A stretch of DNA of 64,000 bases from Bifidobacterium sp. (GTDB lineage: Bacteria > Actinomycetota > Actinomycetes > Actinomycetales > Bifidobacteriaceae). The stretch lies in NCBI GenBank assembly GCA_022649135.1, contig JALCNP010000001.1, forward strand, positions 170,638 to 234,637, given 5' to 3'. Shown here one piece after another: positions 59,971 to 64,000 of this stretch (position 1 is the stretch's first letter; every line of letters starts with the position of its first letter). The notes below the pieces were generated by a model. The model was not told the DNA's origin, made no database searches, and was given only the letters and a program-made list of their open reading frames with translations. The translations under genes were made by a program, and so were the position numbers.

Positions 59971-60798
59971 TCAGAAATCGAAGTCGTCCGGATCCCCGCC
60001 CGTGCGCACTCCCGTGTCCATGGCGTCTATCCGCCGCATATCCGCATCGCTGAGCTCGAAGTCCGTGACATCGATGTTCTCGCGGATCCGATCGGGGTGA
60101 ACGGATTTGGGGATGACAATGACCCCGCGCTGCAGATGCCAGCGTATGACGACCTGGGCGGCGGATTTTCCGTACCGCCCGCCTATCTCGGTGAGACGGG
60201 GGTCGGAGAGCAGCGTGCCTCCGGTACCTCCCAGGGGGCTCCACGCCTCGATGTCGATGCCGTCGCGATGGGCGGCATCGATCAGCTTCCGGTTCGAGAA
60301 CAGGGGCGAGGACTCGACCTGATCGACCGCGGGTCTCATGCCGCCGAGCGAGAGAAGCTCGTCAAGATGGTGCGGCTCGAAATTGCTCACGCCGATGGCC
60401 CTGGCACGGCCCTCCTCATAGATCTGGACCATGTCCTGCCACGCCTTCTGCCACCCTTGCGCAGGCCAGTGAATGAGATAGAGGTCGATGTAGTCGAACC
60501 CCAGCCGCACGAGGCTCTCGTCGAAGGCCTCGCGCGCACGGCCGGCACGCACGTCGTCGTTCCACAGTTTGGTGGTGACGAAGACGTCCCCGCGATCCAT
60601 CCCGCTGTCGCGCACGGCCTGCCCAACGGATTTCTCGTTATGATAGGCCATGGCCGTGTCGATATGGCGGTATCCTGCCTTCAGCGCCGCAAGCACCGCC
60701 CGCCTCGTCACATCCCCGCTGGGCGTCTGGAACACGCCCAGTCCGAGTTGCGGAATTGATACGCCGTTGTTCAATACGATGTTCTTCACGCCCATCAT
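59971..60798 (-). CDS. aldo/keto reductase family oxidoreductase
   Basis: NADPH-dependent carbonyl reductase, about 275 residues in an alpha/beta barrel. The catalytic tetrad is visible: Asp and Tyr in YRHIDTAMAYHNEKSVG, Lys in VTTKLWND and His in YLIHWPAQ. The cofactor region GVSNFEPHHLDELL and the C-terminal KSVHPDRIRENIDVTDFEL fit the 2,5-diketo-gluconate reductase group. AGGAGA lies about nine bases before the first of two adjacent ATGs. The physiological substrate is unknown. It is not linked to any pathway gene here. Confidence 0.9.
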   Translation of the reverse strand: MMGVKNIVLNNGVSIPQLGLGVFQTPSGDVTRRAVLAALKAGYRHIDTAMAYHNEKSVGQAVRDSGMDRGDVFVTTKLWNDDVRAGRAREAFDESLVRLGFDYIDLYLIHWPAQGWQKAWQDMVQIYEEGRARAIGVSNFEPHHLDELLSLGGMRPAVDQVESSPLFSNRKLIDAAHRDGIDIEAWSPLGGTGGTLLSDPRLTEIGGRYGKSAAQVVIRWHLQRGVIVIPKSVHPDRIRENIDVTDFELSDADMRRIDAMDTGVRTGGDPDDFDF

Positions 60799-60945
60799 GA
60801 TCTCGTTTCTCCTGTTGCCTCGTCGACGTCCGCCCGTCGGGGCGAACGGATCCGGATGACCCATCTTCCTCTGCCATGCTAGCGCGCGGGCATGCGTGTC
60901 GATGCCACGATGCGGGCCGCCCCCGTGCGGGGGAATGCCGCAACG

Positions 60946-62760
60946 CTAGAAACCGACGGCCGGGCGCTCGATGCCCTGCTCGAAGAACCGGTACTCGTGC
61001 TCGGCGGAAAGGAGGGCGGATTTCATCATCAGCTGATATTCCTCGATGGAGGACCCGGCGGCGACACGATCGCAGATGTCGAGCTCCCGAACGGTGCGGT
61101 CCAGAAACCCCGCGTCGGAATACATGTCTATCCACTGGGCATAGGGATGCGCACCCATGTCGACGTGCGCCCGCTCGACCTGCGTCCGCAGTTCCTTCCC
61201 CATGGCCGCATATAGCCAGAAGCAGGGCATGACCGCCGCGATGAGGGCGCCGTAGGACCCCGTGTCCGCCATACGATGCTCATGCCCTATGTACGCGGCC
61301 GTCACCTCGGACATGGGAGCCCGGGAATCGTCGAAGCCGTGGTCCCTGTACCAGCCGGCGTGAAATCCCAGACCCTCCTGCACCCCGAAGGACGCCGACT
61401 CACCGAAGAACACGCGCTCCTCGATTCTATGGGCGCGCGCGCTGGCGAGGGCCAGCAGCGAGGTGTAGTCGTGCAGATAAAGATCGTCCTGATGCAGATA
61501 AAACGAAAAGTCCGACGGATCCAGCGTTCCCGCGACCATGCGTCGAATGAATTCCATCGACGATATCCGGGAGCGCACCGGTTCGACTCTGTTCCAGAAA
61601 TCGGCACTGAAGCTCAGGCCCGTCGGCGCATGCCGCCAGGTGAAGTCGACGGGACCGTGACCACGCCCGATGTGCAGCCGGTCCGCGGCGGCGATCGCCC
61701 CCGTTATCCAGGTTTTCGCCCGGCGCGCCGTCTCCTCCCACGACCGGCACTGGGGCCGCAGGGCGGCGAGGCTGCTGGACAGGGTGTCGCCCGTGCCGTG
61801 GACGTTGGAGGTCCGTACCGCCGAACCTTCCATACGGATGATTCGCACCCCGTCGCCGCCGCGGTCGGGGGGAACCGGCTCCGCAAGTATGTCCGTGCAG
61901 TCATCCGCCCCCTCCAGGGCGAAGGCCCCGGCCTTGGCGTAGACGCGGATTCGGTAGCGGGCGCATACGTCACGCGCCCAGCGCTCCATATCGGCGGGTG
62001 TCGCTGGTCCCGTCGAGCGACTCCCGTGCCCATCCGACCCGTGCCCATCCGACCCGCACCGTTTCGGGCGGGAGGTCTCGGTGCGCGACAGAAAGGCAAG
62101 CTCGGGAAGGTTGGGGGTGATGATGTCGGCGAGCGGGATGAGCGTCCGCAGCGCCTGCCGGGCCTCGGACGTGATCAGGCAATCGCCCGATTTCGCGTAC
62201 ATGACCGGGTCGAGGACGACGACGGGCTTCTTCTTCCCCGCATGTTCGTAATCGGCTTCAAGCCGTACAAGCCACCCTCGGACGATGGAGACGAGGTCCC
62301 GCGTCCCGAGCATGCCGATCTTTATGGAGTCGATGTCCGCATCCCCTCCCACGGCATCAAGCTGTGCCAGCAGGAAATCGGGATCCATGGTGACTATCGA
62401 CGACACCCCCCGGGTGTTCTGGGCGAGGACGCTTGTCATCGCGGCGTATCCGAACACCCCCAGCGCGGTGAACGTCTTCATGTCGGCCATCGTTCCGGCG
62501 CCGCCGATGGGGTCGGATCCCTCGATGGACAGCACCCTCACACGGCTGGGCGCGTGAACGCGGGATTCCCCGCGCCGTTCGATGGCATCGAGCCGTTCAC
62601 GCGCCGGGGAAGCATGGCGTCCCTCCTTCGGCTCCACGGACGGAACGGACTCGGAGCGGGTGGGATCGATACCCGTCGGAACGAGAGGTACGGAACCGGA
62701 ACCGGTTTCCCGATGGCTGCCGCCGTGATGATTGCTGTTGTTGTCGAACTCGGTGTTCAT
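60946..62760 (-). CDS. ThiD-TenA fusion: HMP(-P) kinase and TenA/thiaminase II domain
   Basis: Thiamine precursor enzyme, about 604 residues. A 75-residue low-complexity start precedes the ThiD domain (about 75-375): EGSDPIGGAGTMADMKTF, VLDPVMYAKSGD, ITPNLPELAFL and HGTGDTLSSSLAA. The TenA domain follows (about 385-600), with the catalytic Cys in VMPCFWLYAA and a late AEHEYRFFEQG. In ThiD the last motif is usually HGTGCT, so Cys is replaced by Asp. The insert GSDGHGSDGHG comes from a 15-bp DNA duplication. A TPP riboswitch controls it. The chosen ATG has AGGGA nine bases upstream, within the riboswitch end. Confidence 0.92.
   Translation of the reverse strand: MNTEFDNNSNHHGGSHRETGSGSVPLVPTGIDPTRSESVPSVEPKEGRHASPARERLDAIERRGESRVHAPSRVRVLSIEGSDPIGGAGTMADMKTFTALGVFGYAAMTSVLAQNTRGVSSIVTMDPDFLLAQLDAVGGDADIDSIKIGMLGTRDLVSIVRGWLVRLEADYEHAGKKKPVVVLDPVMYAKSGDCLITSEARQALRTLIPLADIITPNLPELAFLSRTETSRPKRCGSDGHGSDGHGSRSTGPATPADMERWARDVCARYRIRVYAKAGAFALEGADDCTDILAEPVPPDRGGDGVRIIRMEGSAVRTSNVHGTGDTLSSSLAALRPQCRSWEETARRAKTWITGAIAAADRLHIGRGHGPVDFTWRHAPTGLSFSADFWNRVEPVRSRISSMEFIRRMVAGTLDPSDFSFYLHQDDLYLHDYTSLLALASARAHRIEERVFFGESASFGVQEGLGFHAGWYRDHGFDDSRAPMSEVTAAYIGHEHRMADTGSYGALIAAVMPCFWLYAAMGKELRTQVERAHVDMGAHPYAQWIDMYSDAGFLDRTVRELDICDRVAAGSSIEEYQLMMKSALLSAEHEYRFFEQGIERPAVGF
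62023..62052. repeat. 15-bp tandem duplication in the ThiD domain
   Basis: CCCGTGCCCATCCGA occurs twice in succession, with a partial third copy. In frame, it produces GSDGHGSDGHG in a loop of the kinase domain. Confidence 0.8.
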
Positions 62761-62762
62761 AC

Positions 62763-62846
62763 CGGACATTCCCTTCGCTAGCGTTACCTAGATCAGGTTC
62801 AACGGGTTTGTTCTCAGCTGTAGTCAGCACCCCGTGTCACCGGAAG
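62763..62846 (-). promoter_or_regulatory. TPP riboswitch (THI element)
   Basis: On the minus strand the order is GGGGTGC, CTGAGA, AACCCGTTGAACCTGATC, GGTAACGCTAGCGAAGGGA, which are the conserved blocks of the thiamine pyrophosphate aptamer. Flanking CCGG segments can form the base of P1. The AGGGA at the 3' end is also the ribosome binding site for the ThiD-TenA gene, so thiamine pyrophosphate likely blocks translation by hiding it. The boundaries are approximate. Confidence 0.93.
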
Positions 62847-62973
62847 ACAGCCTAGTCCCCGTCCGCGATGAGCCGGCGCGACCGTGGCCGTCGCAACGCC
62901 GCATCCGCGGGCATGTGCCACGGCCGGCGAATGAGCTCCAAGCATATTCACAGCGATTCCCTGTAGCCTATGC

Positions 62974-63001
62974 TTGGTATGACACAGGATAATGCTATGA
63001 G
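62974..63001 (+). promoter_or_regulatory. probable promoter of the BI-1 gene
   Basis: TTGGTA, 16 nt, then TATGAG preceded by TGC, an extended -10 like that of rnpB. It would give a leader of about 15 nt containing the GAAGGAGAG ribosome site. Confidence 0.4.
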
Positions 63002-63022
63002 AACACGTTCGAAGGAGAGATC

Positions 63023-63907
63023 ATGACATTCGGCCGTTCACCAGAAGGCACACCGAGCACCGGCGACACCCAATTCCAGGGGCAGTCCCGCGCCGACCGG
63101 CAGCAGACGGGCAGCGCCCAGTACAATCGCTACGGCGACCCGCAGTACATGGAGAACGCACAGTACCCGTATCAGCAGGCCTCCTATCGGCAGACCCCGT
63201 CGGGGGCGCCTGCCATCGATGGACAGGCCGCGTATTCATATGAACAGGCCAGAAGGGTCTCGGTGGCCAAGGCCTATGGCGAAATGACCATCGGTCTGGT
63301 CATCACCGCATTCGTCGCCGTACTCACCCAGGCGACCGGAGCGCTGAGCGCCTTCCTCTCCGCGACGGGCATGATCGGTTGGATCGGCCTGGCCATCGTT
63401 CAAGTCGTCCTGGCCATCTCCCTCGGCGCACGCATCATGAAGATGAGGACATCGACGGCACGGGCGATGTTCTATATATACGCCGCTCTGATGGGCTTCA
63501 CCCTGAGCTCCATATTCATGGTATACGACCTGGGCTCGATCGGGCTCTCCCTGGGACTGTGCGTGGGATTCTTCTTCGCCCTGACGATGCTGGCCCTCAC
63601 CACGAAGCGGGACATGCTCAAGGCCGGCCCCATTCTGATGGTGGCCCTGCTGGTTCTCATCGTCGGTGAGGTCATCCTCATGTTCGTCGCACCGTCCAAT
63701 ACCACGATCATGGCGATCTCGGCGATCGGCCTGATCATCTTCGCCGGGCTGACGGCCTATGATGCGCAGAAGACGCGCGCTCTGTTCGCGCAGGCGGACG
63801 GTCCCGAGATGATCAGACGCATGTCCATACTCTGCGCTTTGAACCTTTATCTTGACTTCATCAATATGTTCCTGTATCTTCTGCGTCTTTTCGGCAGCAG
63901 AAACTAG
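63023..63907 (+). CDS. Bax inhibitor-1 / YccA family membrane protein
   Basis: Polytopic membrane protein of 294 residues. The first 75 residues are hydrophilic and rich in Gln and Tyr (QYNRYGDPQYMENAQYPYQQ). Seven hydrophobic helices follow from about residue 85 (VAKAYGEMTIGLVITAFVAV). The family signature is near the end (GLTAYDAQKTRALF and LCALNLYLDFINMFLYLL). Bacterial members are pH-sensitive calcium-leak channels or modulators of membrane quality control, but the role in this group is not established. GAAGGAGAG is ideally placed before the ATG. Confidence 0.92.
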   Translation: MTFGRSPEGTPSTGDTQFQGQSRADRQQTGSAQYNRYGDPQYMENAQYPYQQASYRQTPSGAPAIDGQAAYSYEQARRVSVAKAYGEMTIGLVITAFVAVLTQATGALSAFLSATGMIGWIGLAIVQVVLAISLGARIMKMRTSTARAMFYIYAALMGFTLSSIFMVYDLGSIGLSLGLCVGFFFALTMLALTTKRDMLKAGPILMVALLVLIVGEVILMFVAPSNTTIMAISAIGLIIFAGLTAYDAQKTRALFAQADGPEMIRRMSILCALNLYLDFINMFLYLLRLFGSRN

Positions 63908-64000
63908 GCCGAAACCAAGGCATCCAAAGCGGCCCGCAGCACTGTCGGGGACTCTGGGGCATATGGTCGGGGGGCGGGACAGCCATCGTACATGGCGGTC
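63908..64000. other. downstream end of window, no feature seen
   Basis: Ninety-three bases after the BI-1 stop codon. I find no open frame continuing, no tRNA fold and no clear terminator in this piece. Confidence 0.5.

Noticed and set aside
63908..64000. Possible tRNA or start of another gene at the right edge
   Set aside because: No cloverleaf or T-loop sequence on either strand, and no supported open frame in the short piece.

Overview
This window looks like a core chromosomal segment of a high-GC, fermentative actinobacterium, most probably a Bifidobacterium or close Bifidobacteriaceae relative. The reasons are actinobacterial marker families (SepH, DUF3000, DUF3046, DUF4193, DUF4192, ClgR, paired ClpP1/ClpP2, long HPF, Lhr-type helicase), a PflB/PflA anaerobic pyruvate branch, and the actinobacterial order ftsK-pgsA-cinA-clgR-DUF3046-recA-recX-miaB-miaA. 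I see no insertion sequence, prophage, CRISPR array, tRNA or rRNA gene. This is housekeeping DNA rather than an island.

Layout. 0-7.4 kb: protein quality control (clpX, clpP2, clpP1, trigger factor) with a ClC-type antiporter between tig and clpP1, then a ribonuclease D-like gene with its DUF3000 partner. 7.5-13.3 kb: pflA, pflB and nadE. 13.3-17.6 kb: a methionine-type ABC transporter operon (metQ, metN, metI) ending in an M20 amidohydrolase. 18-24.8 kb: cyclophilin, the bifunctional Rel, dUTPase, DUF4193, the septation protein SepH and a phosphodiesterase-like protein. 24.9-36.2 kb: parC, a very large Lhr helicase, parE and the primary sigma factor. 36-43.5 kb: DUF4192, prenyl diphosphate synthase, PASTA kinase, PlsC, a small membrane protein and trpD. 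43.7-48 kb: secA, hpf and the RNase P RNA. 48-59 kb: recX, recA, DUF3046, clgR, cinA, pgsA, ftsK, a Fic-like protein, miaA and miaB. 59-64 kb: a small alarmone synthetase, an aldo/keto reductase, a TPP-riboswitch-controlled ThiD-TenA fusion and a BI-1 family membrane protein.

Connections. The window holds both ClgR and its known bifidobacterial target, clpP. It holds two (p)ppGpp enzymes (full-length Rel and a small synthetase), the ribosome hibernation factor and RNase P RNA, so much of the growth-rate and stress machinery is here. LexA-type boxes sit at recA and, less expectedly, over the start of the lhr helicase. A CRP/GlxR-like palindrome lies upstream of pflB.

The most useful observations beyond routine annotation are: a repeated -10-like hexamer placed 6-7 nt before start codons that lack a Shine-Dalgarno (likely leaderless mRNAs); a Fic protein whose catalytic and auto-inhibitory motifs are both altered; a ThiD domain with Asp in place of the usual Cys; a large acidic insertion in ParE; a TTG start for rpoD; and several short tandem duplications. 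I did not find a convincing new multi-gene system.
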